Positions 50,721-58,296 of a stretch of DNA of 58,296 nucleotides are shown here, in pieces. A program made the translations under genes and the position numbers. Position 1 is the first letter of the stretch; every line of letters begins with the position of its first letter. Source of the stretch: Burkholderiales bacterium (lineage in GTDB: Bacteria > Pseudomonadota > Gammaproteobacteria > Burkholderiales > Eutrophovitaceae). The DNA is taken from NCBI GenBank assembly GCA_030834275.1, contig JAURFP010000005.1, positions 1 through 58,296 of the forward strand. Reading direction: 5' to 3'. The notes under the pieces are model-generated. The model was given only the letters and a program-made list of their open reading frames with translations, had not been told where the DNA came from and did not search any database.

Positions 50721-51386
50721 CTAGATATTGATAACTACCCAAACTGCGATTGACGCGAGCGCGAAAGCTAATAAAGCTGCTAAAGGTTTTTCCGTCCAGT
50801 TCATGTATTTGTCGTCTTTAATAGCAATTTTTTTACCCGTGATCATGGGTTTAATAAGATTTTCTCTCTTGACGAGGAGATGCCAGAAGATCGCCGCGAC
50901 ATGAGTACACAGTAAACCCACGAGGATCTTCGCATTCAGGGCGTGAACTTGATTAAAAATTGAGGTTGCATTGTCCGAGACGAGGTGTCGAAGCGGCCCC
51001 ACTGTGAAAACATCATCGTCGCAAAAAAGACCGCTAAAACCCTGAGCCAGGATACACACGATTATCGCAATCGTAGAGTATCCCCCGATCGGATTATGGC
51101 CGGCCGACTTAGATTGCGAGGTTTGGTTAAAGAGCCCCTTGATGTATGCGACTAAGCTCGTTGGGCTTACTAAAAAATTTTTAAACTGAGCGTAGGCCGT
51201 TCCAATAAATCCCCAGAATATTCGGAACACGATCAGCGCTAAAGTCAGATATCCGAGTGTGACATGCAGGTCGATTTGTTCCGTGAAGACCCACGCAATC
51301 AAAAATTGAGAAGTAACAAGTGCTACCAACACCCAATGAAACAATCGTATTGGAATATCCCAAACCTTTATGTGCTCGTTTTCCAT
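50721..51386 (-). CDS. cytochrome b561-like (Ni/Fe-hydrogenase-type b) membrane protein
   Basis: 221-residue inner-membrane diheme cytochrome b. Four hydrophobic helices, with histidines in IRLFHWVLVALVTS (about 17), HVTLGYLTLAL (about 37), the third helix near HALNAKILVGLL and HVAAIFWHLLVKR, fitting heme ligands. YMNWTEKPLAALLAFALASIAVW at the C-terminus. It belongs to the cytochrome b561/COG3658 group that passes electrons from quinol to periplasmic c-type cytochromes, and pairs well with the cytochrome c' gene on the opposite strand. The start is the ATG at 51386. It lies 7 bases downstream of the HAD gene. Confidence 0.88.
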   Translation of the reverse strand: MENEHIKVWDIPIRLFHWVLVALVTSQFLIAWVFTEQIDLHVTLGYLTLALIVFRIFWGFIGTAYAQFKNFLVSPTSLVAYIKGLFNQTSQSKSAGHNPIGGYSTIAIIVCILAQGFSGLFCDDDVFTVGPLRHLVSDNATSIFNQVHALNAKILVGLLCTHVAAIFWHLLVKRENLIKPMITGKKIAIKDDKYMNWTEKPLAALLAFALASIAVWVVINI

Positions 51387-51393
51387 TCCTTGT

Positions 51394-52113
51394 TTATGCG
51401 TGCGTTAGTTGATTTGCGAGATCCAAAATATCGGTAGCATGAAAATCGAAACGACCATCGTTCGTGAGATCGACCTTAACGTTAGGCGAGAATTCTTTTG
51501 GCCTTGTGATAAACGCGGTTTTTAGTCCGCACGCTTGAGCGTGGAGCAGGTCATCCTTGTGTGCTGCGCAAAGCATCACTTCTTCTGGTTCTAACCCAAG
51601 GAGATTTGCTGCTCCTAGGTATGTTTCTCGATCGGGTTTGTAATGTGCGAATAGCTCCGCAGAGATAATGCAGTCCCAAGGCAGACCCGCGTTCTTTGCC
51701 ATGTTATTGAGTAGCGAAAAATTGCCGTTAGATAACGTAGAGATCGTATATTTAGTTTTTAATTTTTTAAGCCCTCTGACGGAGTCTGGCCACGGTTTGA
51801 GTCGATGCCATGCTCTATTGAATTGATCTTTTTCAAGCTCGGGTAGATTACTTATTTTGTATTTAATAAAGAGCTCATCAAGAATCAGTCGATGTAGTTG
51901 ATCAATATTCATCCAAGGTAACTCTCCTTTACGAACGCGGTCCATTGCTGGCGCGTAACCCCCACGCCAATCATTTGCGAATTTTCCAGGATTTAACTTT
52001 GCGCCGATTTTTGCTCCTAATGTTCTTGCTTCTCGCGTGATACTTCCGCGCCAATCTACAACCGTACCGAATACATCAAAAACGAGTGCTTTTACTCCTA
52101 AAGTGCTGCTCAT
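51394..52113 (-). CDS. haloacid dehalogenase type II
   Basis: 239-residue HAD hydrolase. Motif I ALVFDVFGTVVDWR with nucleophile D13, motif II STLSNGNFSLL, HYKPDRETYLGAA with the lysine, and motif IV CAAHKDDLLHAQA. It is closer to true L-2-haloacid dehalogenase (dehII) than the gene at 30298 because motif I reads DVFGTVVDWR. Activity on haloacids is plausible, but phosphatase activity cannot be excluded. Start ATG 52113 with 9-base spacing from AAGGG. It is transcribed together with the cytochrome b gene (7 bases). The TonB receptor is divergent. Confidence 0.9.
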   Translation of the reverse strand: MSSTLGVKALVFDVFGTVVDWRGSITREARTLGAKIGAKLNPGKFANDWRGGYAPAMDRVRKGELPWMNIDQLHRLILDELFIKYKISNLPELEKDQFNRAWHRLKPWPDSVRGLKKLKTKYTISTLSNGNFSLLNNMAKNAGLPWDCIISAELFAHYKPDRETYLGAANLLGLEPEEVMLCAAHKDDLLHAQACGLKTAFITRPKEFSPNVKVDLTNDGRFDFHATDILDLANQLTHA

Positions 52114-52166
52114 AAGTTACCCTTTTTCTTGAAATTATTGATTTTTATGATGTTTTGGAAATATTT

Positions 52167-52181
52167 TAGGAAATTTTCCTA
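52167..52181. promoter_or_regulatory. palindrome in the HAD/TonB divergent region
   Basis: TAGGAAATTTTCCTA: 7-base arms around one base, perfectly symmetric, 54-68 bases upstream of the HAD start. Not a recognisable Fur box. Possible operator for either gene. Confidence 0.3.
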
Positions 52182-52213
52182 TATCGGTCGAGTGAAGTGT
52201 TTTATTGAAATAG

Positions 52214-52228
52214 TTAGAATAGTTCTAA
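52214..52228. promoter_or_regulatory. second palindrome in the HAD/TonB divergent region
   Basis: TTAGAA, TAG, TTCTAA: perfect 6-base arms with a 3-base spacer, 54 bases before the TonB receptor ATG and overlapping a weak TAGAAT (52215-52220) that could be its -10. Confidence 0.3.
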
Positions 52229-52281
52229 AACTTAGTCAGCAATTTGCTAGGTGAACAGCATTAATGAGAAAGGTGTCATAG

Positions 52282-54555
52282 ATGTACCGTACCATTGTTA
52301 AGGGGCTACTAGTTGTATCCCCGTTTTTTTTGAACTTGAATAACGTTTTAGCAGAGCAAAACAGAGCAAATGAATTAGAAACTGAAACGATTGAGGTTAT
52401 ATCAACTACGCCGGTACCTGGAATCGGCATATCTGTAAAAAAAGTCCCATCAAACGTTAAAGGTGCTAGCGCCACCGATATTGATAAGACAAATAACTAC
52501 AGTGCTGCGGAATATCTCGAGAAAAATTTACCCTCGGTGACTGTTGGCGATGCCCAAGGAAACATCTTTATGCCAGATGTTTCTTTCCGAGGTCAGATGG
52601 CATCTCCGCTTTTGGGGAATCCTCAGGGGTTGCCCGTTTATATGGATGGTTTGAGGGTGAATGAGGGTTTCGGCGATGTTGTTCGCTGGGATTTGATACC
52701 TCAGAATGCCCTCTCATCTATGTCTCTTATTCCGGGCACCAATCCTGTATTTGGTCTCAACGCTCTTGGTGGAGTGCTTGCGCTAACAACTAAATCTGGA
52801 TTTCAATACCCAGGTTCCACTGCCACGCTTTCCGGTGGATCCTGGGGTAGGAAAAACGTCGAGTTCGAGCATGGGGCTGGGTTTGAAAATGCCGATTTTT
52901 TCATTGCGGGCACGATGTTCGATGAGGATGGATACAGAGACCATTCAGGAAGTATGGTCCAGCAGTTTTTTGGAAAGTGGGGCTGGGAGAGCGGCGAGAC
53001 CGATTTTGATATAAGTTTTTCTTGGGCCGACACCAAACTTGATGGGACACAGGCGCTTCCCGCTTCGATGCTCAACAATATCAAGCAGGCGTATACGTGG
53101 CCAGATACGAACGATAATCAGTTGTTCCAACTAAACGCTGTCGCTAAGCACTTTCTCGATGACACTACTTTGATCTCCGGTAATGCTTACGTAAAGCACA
53201 GCCAGAACAAGAACGTGAACAGTAACGTGAACGACGAATACACGGGTAGCACGGGGACGTCGTGTGATGGGACGGGCGACGATGATGAGGAATGTCCTGG
53301 AGCCTATGAGGGGTCAAATACAATGACCAATGCTTATGGTGCTTCTATTCAATTAACCTCGTTTGCTGATTTTCTTGGTAAAGAGAATACTCTGACTTAT
53401 GGCGTGAGCACCGATGTTTCCTTCTCCAAGTTCGTTAACCTCGAGGAGAGGGCTTATTTCAGCTCTGGAGCTGATCGGACTTTGTATAAAAATGGAGATG
53501 CTCCAGAGGCAGAGGTTGGTGTGTATGGTGATACGCATTACTTTGGTTATTACGTGACAAACGTTCATGAATGGACCGATACCATCACGCTTACCACCTC
53601 GGGCCGCTATAACGTGGCGAACGTGAAAATATCTGACAAAGAAGGCAATCGACCTGCTGTTGCTGGTAAGCATCAGTTTCATCGGTTCAATCCTGGGATT
53701 GGTGTAAGTTTCAACCCGCAACCTGCTTACACTACTTATGCTTCTTACACAGAGGGAATGCGAGCTCCTACTCCGGTAGAGTTAACTTGTGCTGATCCTA
53801 CTGCGCCTTGTAAATTACCTAACGCTTTTCTAGCAGATCCGCCTTTGGATGCTGTTGTTGGCAAAACCATTGAAGTTGGCGCCAGAGGTTCTCGTGGCGA
53901 TAGCTTCAACTGGAGTGCGGCGTTCTACAATACAGTTCTTGAGAATGACCTGCAGTTTATTTCAAAAGGTGCAGGGACTTCAGCTGGTTACTTCGATAAT
54001 GTAGGTGATACGATCAGGCGTGGGGCTGAGGTTGGTCTTGGGTGGAGTGGCTCTAAATTTAACTTCAGATCGGATTACAGTTACATACAGGCTGAGTTCG
54101 ACTCGACTTTTCAGTTGAATAGCCCCCATAACTCAACTGCGTCTAGTAATGAAATCACGGTCAGGCCGGGTAATAAAATACCTGGTATTCCTGAGCATAC
54201 CGTGAAGCTCCGATTGGAGTATCAGGCGAACGACCAATGGACTACTGCATTGAGTGCAAATTATTTTAGTAAGGTCTATGCGCGTGGCGACGAGAACAAC
54301 CAAGATAGTAACGGTGCAATATCTGGATATTCGGTTCTCGGGTTAGATACCTCATACAAGATGGATGCAGGTCTGGAATTTTTTATGCAAATCACTAATT
54401 TACTCGACGAGAAATATGAAACGATGGGTATTCTTGGTGATAACTATTTCCCGAGCGGCACTTACGATAAAACGAACAAACGCAGTGAGCAGTTCCGTGG
54501 TATTGGTTTGCCGCGAGCTGCATTTGTAGGGATTAAGTACTCGTTTGGTGGATAG
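52282..54555 (+). CDS. TonB-dependent outer-membrane receptor
   Basis: 757-residue outer-membrane beta-barrel transporter. Signal peptide at residues 1-24 (GLLVVSPFFLNLNNVLA), a TonB-box-like TETIEVIST (about 35-43), plug domain with PDVSFRGQMASPLLGNPQGLPVYMDGLRVN and NPVFGLNALGGVLALTTKSG (key parts), then a 22-strand-type barrel and the C-terminal aromatic end GIKYSFGG. A cysteine pair in GTSCDGTGDDDEECPG marks an acidic extracellular loop, which may bind a metal or charged ligand. Imports a siderophore, cobalamin or other nutrient; the ligand cannot be assigned. A terminator separates it from the following two-component pair. Confidence 0.92.
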   Translation: MYRTIVKGLLVVSPFFLNLNNVLAEQNRANELETETIEVISTTPVPGIGISVKKVPSNVKGASATDIDKTNNYSAAEYLEKNLPSVTVGDAQGNIFMPDVSFRGQMASPLLGNPQGLPVYMDGLRVNEGFGDVVRWDLIPQNALSSMSLIPGTNPVFGLNALGGVLALTTKSGFQYPGSTATLSGGSWGRKNVEFEHGAGFENADFFIAGTMFDEDGYRDHSGSMVQQFFGKWGWESGETDFDISFSWADTKLDGTQALPASMLNNIKQAYTWPDTNDNQLFQLNAVAKHFLDDTTLISGNAYVKHSQNKNVNSNVNDEYTGSTGTSCDGTGDDDEECPGAYEGSNTMTNAYGASIQLTSFADFLGKENTLTYGVSTDVSFSKFVNLEERAYFSSGADRTLYKNGDAPEAEVGVYGDTHYFGYYVTNVHEWTDTITLTTSGRYNVANVKISDKEGNRPAVAGKHQFHRFNPGIGVSFNPQPAYTTYASYTEGMRAPTPVELTCADPTAPCKLPNAFLADPPLDAVVGKTIEVGARGSRGDSFNWSAAFYNTVLENDLQFISKGAGTSAGYFDNVGDTIRRGAEVGLGWSGSKFNFRSDYSYIQAEFDSTFQLNSPHNSTASSNEITVRPGNKIPGIPEHTVKLRLEYQANDQWTTALSANYFSKVYARGDENNQDSNGAISGYSVLGLDTSYKMDAGLEFFMQITNLLDEKYETMGILGDNYFPSGTYDKTNKRSEQFRGIGLPRAAFVGIKYSFGG

Positions 54556-54579
54556 GAAGTGGTAAAGTGTGTATCAATG

Positions 54580-54608
54580 ATCCCAGGCACTGGCCTGGGA
54601 TTTTTTTT
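54580..54608 (+). terminator. intrinsic terminator after the TonB-dependent receptor
   Basis: ATCCCAGGC, loop ACTG, GCCTGGGAT and seven Ts: 9-base stem (54580-54588, 54593-54601) with U-tract to 54608. Confidence 0.93.
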
Positions 54609-54667
54609 ACTTTATTTTGGTCGTGTAGTACCTTGACTCTTCATGAAATAATTTTTTTATTTGGCTG

Positions 54668-55606
54668 ATGCGAATTTCGTCTACATTTTGGAAAGACTTA
54701 CTCGGTGTATTGTCGCTTGGGTTACTTTTTTTCTTCGTAGCCTCATTTTTTGAGTTGCATGAGCGAGTTACGGCGCTAGCAAGGCCTCTAGAACATTGGC
54801 AGCTTGATGAGTTACCTCTGGCCCTTTTACTTGTTTTCCTTCTTTTGGTGGGATTTTTGTGGAGAAGAACAAAGCAGCTAAAGGAACAAACAGTTCGTCA
54901 ACTTGAAACCCAAAATAGATTGGAAGTGGCCTCCGATGAAAACAGGCGATTAGCTCTGCGTTATCTGGAGATTCAAGAGCTTGAGCGGAGAAATCTGGCG
55001 CGGGAATTACATGATGAGTTTGGGCAGAGCCTTAATGCCATTATGGTCGATGGGGTGTATGTTCGAGATAATGTCGCAAAGGATAGTGAGCTACATAAAC
55101 AAGCTTCTTCAATTGTCGAAGTGGCAAGCCGAATTTATGATTCAGTCCGGAGTTTACTGAGGCAGCTGCGACCGATTGCTTTGGATGAGCTTGGTATCGT
55201 TTCTGCATTAGAGCACTTAACGAACGAGTGGAAAACTCGATCGCCAAACCGTGCATGGGAATTTTCAGCGGACGAGATTCCTGAGGAATTAAGTGAGGAG
55301 GTGTCGATTGGCCTTTATCGTATTGTTCAAGAGTCCTACACCAATGTGATCAAACACAGCGATGCGACGTATATTTCTACGACGTTGTCCTTGGAGCAAA
55401 GAGACGAAGGTCAATACCTTCGCTTGGATGTTCATGACAATGGTAAGCTGTTGAAAAGTTCCTCTCGTGACAGTACGGGTTTGATTGGGCTAAAGGAGCG
55501 GGTGGATGCCTTGGGCGGCAGTTTTAAATCAGGCGTCTCTGAATCTGGTGGTTTTAGGGTGGTGGCTGATATACCTATCCGCCGCCCGGTTGTGGACGGC
55601 TTGTAG
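54668..55606 (+). CDS. NarX/UhpB-type sensor histidine kinase
   Basis: 312-residue membrane histidine kinase of the HisKA_3 type. Two membrane segments (about 11-28 and 49-66) with a short, about 20-residue periplasmic loop, so no large sensor domain. The dimerisation/phosphoacceptor box has H115 in ARELHDEFGQSLNAI. The catalytic domain contains YRIVQESYTNVIKHS (N box) and GLIGLKERVDALGG (G box). It reads into the response regulator, 7 bases between genes. The signal is unknown; with so small a loop it may sense membrane state or a partner protein. Confidence 0.92.
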   Translation: MRISSTFWKDLLGVLSLGLLFFFVASFFELHERVTALARPLEHWQLDELPLALLLVFLLLVGFLWRRTKQLKEQTVRQLETQNRLEVASDENRRLALRYLEIQELERRNLARELHDEFGQSLNAIMVDGVYVRDNVAKDSELHKQASSIVEVASRIYDSVRSLLRQLRPIALDELGIVSALEHLTNEWKTRSPNRAWEFSADEIPEELSEEVSIGLYRIVQESYTNVIKHSDATYISTTLSLEQRDEGQYLRLDVHDNGKLLKSSSRDSTGLIGLKERVDALGGSFKSGVSESGGFRVVADIPIRRPVVDGL

Positions 55607-55613
55607 GAGCTCG

Positions 55614-56261
55614 ATGATGAATACAGTAATCTCGGTAGTCCTAATAGATGATCACGCAGTCGTGAAAGAGGGCTACAAACGGCTACTCTCTCGAGATTCC
55701 TCAATCAATGTGATCGGTGAGGCGGATAGTGGTGATGCTGCGTACCAAGTAATTTGTGAACTTAAACCGGATGTTGCGGTTATGGATATCAGCCTGCCAG
55801 GAATGAGCGGGATAGAGGTCACTCGTCGAGTAATAAGTCGGTTACCCCAGCAAAAGATCTTGGTGTTTAGCATGCACGAGGACGCTGTGTTTGCTAATCG
55901 CGCTTTTCAGGCGGGGGCTAAGGGGTACCTTACAAAATCGTCCGCTCCGGAGACGCTAATTGAGGCGGTAAGGACAGTGGCCGAGGGTAAGGTTTTTATC
56001 AGCAATGACATGGCGAAGCTGATTGCTGAACAAACTATTCCGGGAAAGGGACATCGATTAGATTCCTTATCTAGCAGAGAGTTTGAAATTTTCCGGCTCC
56101 TTGTGAAGGGGGTTTCTGTGAACGAAATTTCCAATTCATTACACCTGTCATATAAGACAGTCGCAAATTATCAGTCCAACATAAGGCAGAAGTTAGATGT
56201 CACGAGCGCGGCTCAGCTTGTTCGTCTCGCGATAGATCATGGCGTAATTAGTGGTGAGTAA
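55614..56261 (+). CDS. NarL/LuxR-type response regulator
   Basis: 215 residues from the ATG at 55614, which has AGGAGC just upstream; the frame from 55506 overlaps the kinase and is rejected. Receiver domain: D12 and D13 in VVLIDDHAVVKEGY, phospho-acceptor D58 in VAVMDISLPG, K108 in GYLTKSSA. The LuxR-type helix-turn-helix LSSREFEIFRLLVKG, SVNEISNSLHLSYKTVANYQ, carries the KTVANY recognition pattern. It pairs with the kinase upstream. Targets unknown; the TonB receptor gene just before is a candidate by proximity only. Terminator at 56373-56402. Confidence 0.93.
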   Translation: MMNTVISVVLIDDHAVVKEGYKRLLSRDSSINVIGEADSGDAAYQVICELKPDVAVMDISLPGMSGIEVTRRVISRLPQQKILVFSMHEDAVFANRAFQAGAKGYLTKSSAPETLIEAVRTVAEGKVFISNDMAKLIAEQTIPGKGHRLDSLSSREFEIFRLLVKGVSVNEISNSLHLSYKTVANYQSNIRQKLDVTSAAQLVRLAIDHGVISGE

Positions 56262-56372
56262 TCTGATCAGGAAAAATTCCTAGTGTTTTTCGGGCGGTTG
56301 TTCGTAACCCTTCCGTGAACTTCTGGCGCATAGTGGCTTCAAATAGCTACATACCTCCCTTGAAATATATCT

Positions 56373-56402
56373 CGCCGACCTTTTGGTCGGCGTTTTCTTT
56401 TT
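56373..56402 (+). terminator. intrinsic terminator after the NarL-type regulator
   Basis: CGCCGACC, loop TTTT, GGTCGGCG followed by TTTTCTTTTT: 8-base perfect stem (56373-56380, 56385-56392), 112 bases after the regulator stop and before the dehydratase gene. Confidence 0.9.
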
Positions 56403-56493
56403 AAGTCCCGTACAATCAGAAAATTCTGCACTGAAAATCAAGATAATAGGGCGCGTGTAATTTCGTAGCATAAAGACCCAGGGGGAGATAGTC

Positions 56494-58296
56494 GTGGCGA
56501 AAGTTAGCAAGAAGGTGGTAAGACCGAAAAAAGGAGATCCTAGTTCTTTAAGATCGAGGCAATGGTTCAAAAACCCCGATAACCCTGATATGACAGCGCT
56601 CTACATCGAGCGATATATGAACTGGGGTATTAGCAGGGAGGAGCTTCAAGCAGGAAAACCGATTATTGGGATCGCCCAGTCTGGCTCTGATTTGTCACCC
56701 TGCAATCGCCACCATCTGGAGTTAGCTAAAAGAGTGCGCGAAGGGATCCGAGAGGCGGGTGGAATCGCATTTGAGTTTCCAGTGCATCCGATCCAGGAGA
56801 CGGGAAAAAGACCAAGTGCGACATTAGACAGAAACCTGTGTTATTTGGGGTTAGTTGAGCTCCTCTACGGTTACTTTATCGATGGAGTAGTACTGACAAC
56901 GGGTTGTGATAAGACCACTCCAGCACAACTCATGGCAGCGGCGACGGTGGATATCCCCGCGATTGTTCTCTCTGGTGGCCCCATGCTAAACGGGTGGTTC
57001 CGCGGCAAGCGAACGGGCTCGGGAACGATCGTATGGGAGGCTCGTAAATTACTTGCGGCTGGCGAGATTAACCAAGAGCAGTACATCGAGATTATCGCCT
57101 CATCGGCCCCCTCCGTTGGACACTGCAACACGATGGGAACGGCTTCGACAATGAATTCTTTGGCTGAGGCTATCGGTATGTCCTTGCCCGGTAGTGCTGC
57201 CATTCCGGCTGCGCACCGCGAGCGTGCTGAGAATGCTTATCTGACTGGCAAACGAATTGTGGAGATGGTTTGGGAAGATCTTCGTCCTTCTAAGATCATG
57301 ACGAAATCAGCGTTCGAGAACATGATTGCGGTCAATTCGGCGATCGGCGGTTCGACCAATGCTCCGATTCATTTCAATGCAATTGCTAAACATATTGGAG
57401 TGAAACTGAATAACGATGATTGGGAGAAAGTCGGCTATAACGTTCCACTGATTGTCAACATGCAGCCAGCGGGTGAATATCTTGGAGAAGACTACCACCA
57501 CGCGGGAGGTGTTCCTGCCGTTGTAAATGAGCTCATCAAGATTGGAAAAATTAAAAAAGATGCCGTGACCGTTAATGGCAAAACGTTATTTGATAACTGT
57601 AAAAAAGCGGAAGTTATGGATGAAGCGGTTATTTGGTCCTGTAAAACTCCGATGAAAACTGAAGCTGGGTTCTTAAATCTCAAGGGGAACTTGTTCGATA
57701 GCGCCATCATGAAAACGAGTGTGATTTCTGATCACTTTAAGAAAAAGTATTTGTCGAACCCGAAAGATCCAAATGCTTTTGAAGGGCGCGCAATCGTTTT
57801 TGAGGGTCCTGAGGATTATCACCATCGAATCGATGATCCAAAACTTAAGATTGATGACACTTGTATGCTGTTTGTGCGTGGTGTTGGTCCCGTTGGATAT
57901 CCGGGGGCGGCGGAGGTGGTAAACATGCAACCGCCTGCGAAACTCATTAAGTCAGGAGTCGGAGAACTTCCGTGTATCGGTGATGGAAGGCAGTCTGGAA
58001 CATCGGGCTCACCGTCTATCCTCAATGCGTCTCCGGAAGCGGCGACGGGAGGCAATCTCGCGATCTTAAGAACAAACGATATCGTGAGAATAGATCTGAA
58101 CAAACGGACGGCTAATATTAAGATCTCCGACGCCGAAATAAAGAAACGTCGAGCGGCTTTGAACAAAAAGGGTGGATTCCCAATTCCGGAAAGTCAAACT
58201 CCGTGGCAAGAGATCCAACGTGATATTGTGGATGAACTATCTGAGGGTATGGTTTTGAAGCCGGCGGTTAAATACCAAAAGATAGACAAGAAGAAG
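56494..58296 (+). CDS. IlvD/Edd family dehydratase (dihydroxy-acid or sugar-acid dehydratase), partial at the right edge
   Basis: 601 codons visible from GTG 56494, preceded by GGGGGAGA at 56481-56488; the stop lies beyond the window, but the length suggests the end is near. Three conserved cysteines for the Fe-S cluster are seen: C70 in [10 protein letters not shown]138 in [11 protein letters not shown] and C211 in [40 protein letters not shown] and [16 protein letters not shown] are further family motifs. The three-cysteine layout fits the [2Fe-2S] pentonate/dihydroxy-acid branch. It may act in sugar-acid breakdown or branched-chain amino-acid synthesis. IlvD versus pentonate dehydratase is not settled. 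Confidence 0.92.
   Translation, partial: MAKVSKKVVRPKKGDPSSLRSRQWFKNPDNPDMTALYIERYMNWGISREELQAGKPIIGIAQSGSDLSPCNRHHLELAKRVREGIREAGGIAFEFPVHPIQETGKRPSATLDRNLCYLGLVELLYGYFIDGVVLTTGCDKTTPAQLMAAATVDIPAIVLSGGPMLNGWFRGKRTGSGTIVWEARKLLAAGEINQEQYIEIIASSAPSVGHCNTMGTASTMNSLAEAIGMSLPGSAAIPAAHRERAENAYLTGKRIVEMVWEDLRPSKIMTKSAFENMIAVNSAIGGSTNAPIHFNAIAKHIGVKLNNDDWEKVGYNVPLIVNMQPAGEYLGEDYHHAGGVPAVVNELIKIGKIKKDAVTVNGKTLFDNCKKAEVMDEAVIWSCKTPMKTEAGFLNLKGNLFDSAIMKTSVISDHFKKKYLSNPKDPNAFEGRAIVFEGPEDYHHRIDDPKLKIDDTCMLFVRGVGPVGYPGAAEVVNMQPPAKLIKSGVGELPCIGDGRQSGTSGSPSILNASPEAATGGNLAILRTNDIVRIDLNKRTANIKISDAEIKKRRAALNKKGGFPIPESQTPWQEIQRDIVDELSEGMVLKPAVKYQKIDKKK

Noticed and set aside
52167-52228. Fur box upstream of the TonB-dependent receptor
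   Set aside because: The palindromes do not match the GATAATGATAATCATTATC-like consensus, so iron control is not claimed.
56280-56570. Minus-strand frame between the NarL regulator and the dehydratase
   Set aside because: It runs through the terminator stem and the dehydratase start; no ribosome site or homology.
1-58296. CRISPR arrays, tRNA or rRNA genes, insertion sequences
   Set aside because: No regularly spaced repeats, no cloverleaf or rRNA-like stretches, and no transposase genes were found on reading both strands.

Overview
The window reads as ordinary chromosome from a proteobacterium, most likely a low-to-mid-GC (mid-40s %, judged by eye) aquatic betaproteobacterium. The best pointer is a DUF3460-type small protein at 17146-17331, a family I associate mainly with Betaproteobacteria. 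EmrAB/MarR, GreB, QueG and a lone TRAP binding protein fit but do not discriminate. I see no rRNA, tRNA, CRISPR array, insertion sequence or prophage. The only recombination-type gene is one odd serine-resolvase-like ORF. Genes are tightly packed, no gap exceeds 300 bases, and both ends of the window cut genes (an SDR at the left, an IlvD/Edd dehydratase at the right).

Layout. 1-5599 (minus): a compact lipid/photo-oxidative-stress type cluster, FAD oxidoreductase > DUF1365 > CFA-synthase-like methyltransferase > GPH-type MFS > DUF3833 lipoprotein > SDR, preceded by a fasciclin-domain protein and an aldo/keto reductase. 7339-11893: threonine ammonia-lyase, a DsbA-like isomerase, a lone TRAP binding protein, a MetE-C-like methyltransferase and a DUF4399 protein. 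12116-15296: MarR plus EmrA/EmrB efflux operon with a palindrome beside the promoter. 15311-19439: luciferase-like oxidoreductase, resolvase-like gene, DUF3460 protein and oligopeptidase B. 19594-28437: exported acetamidase-family protein, a mini TAXI-like protein with its partner, threonine aldolase, FrnE-like protein, di-heme (DUF1111) oxidoreductase, SDR, serine hydrolase and EamA transporter. 28461-31735: RidA, glutathione reductase, HAD hydrolase and 1-Cys peroxiredoxin.

31855-34420 holds a divergent photolyase/cryptochrome with its DUF2805 partner and a 2OG-Fe dioxygenase. 35083-39828 is the most unusual segment. A sensor kinase and OmpR-type regulator closely resemble the PdsS/PdsR pair of the proteobacterial dedicated sortase system, but no sortase or sortase target is present. 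They are followed by an exported metallophosphoesterase and a small ORF with an apparent ATT start. Divergently there are two small unrecognised genes, behind a tandem 11-bp repeat that looks like a response-regulator site. 39876-47551: AlkB, an LprI-like exported protein, two GSTs, GreB, a Prx5-type peroxiredoxin, an alpha/beta hydrolase, O-acetylhomoserine sulfhydrylase, a D-threonine-aldolase-like enzyme and a small exported protein. 47651-50083: two HEAT/TPR paralogues followed by QueG. 50242-52113: cytochrome c', a cytochrome b561-like protein and a HAD dehalogenase. 52282-56261: TonB-dependent receptor, then a NarX/NarL-type two-component pair. 56494-end: IlvD/Edd dehydratase.

Together the genes suggest a cell with much thiol, peroxide and light-damage defence (glutathione reductase, two GSTs, two peroxiredoxins, FrnE, photolyase, AlkB, CFA-type cluster) and amino-acid catabolism around threonine and sulfur amino acids. 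All functional statements rest on motifs read by eye. No database search was possible.
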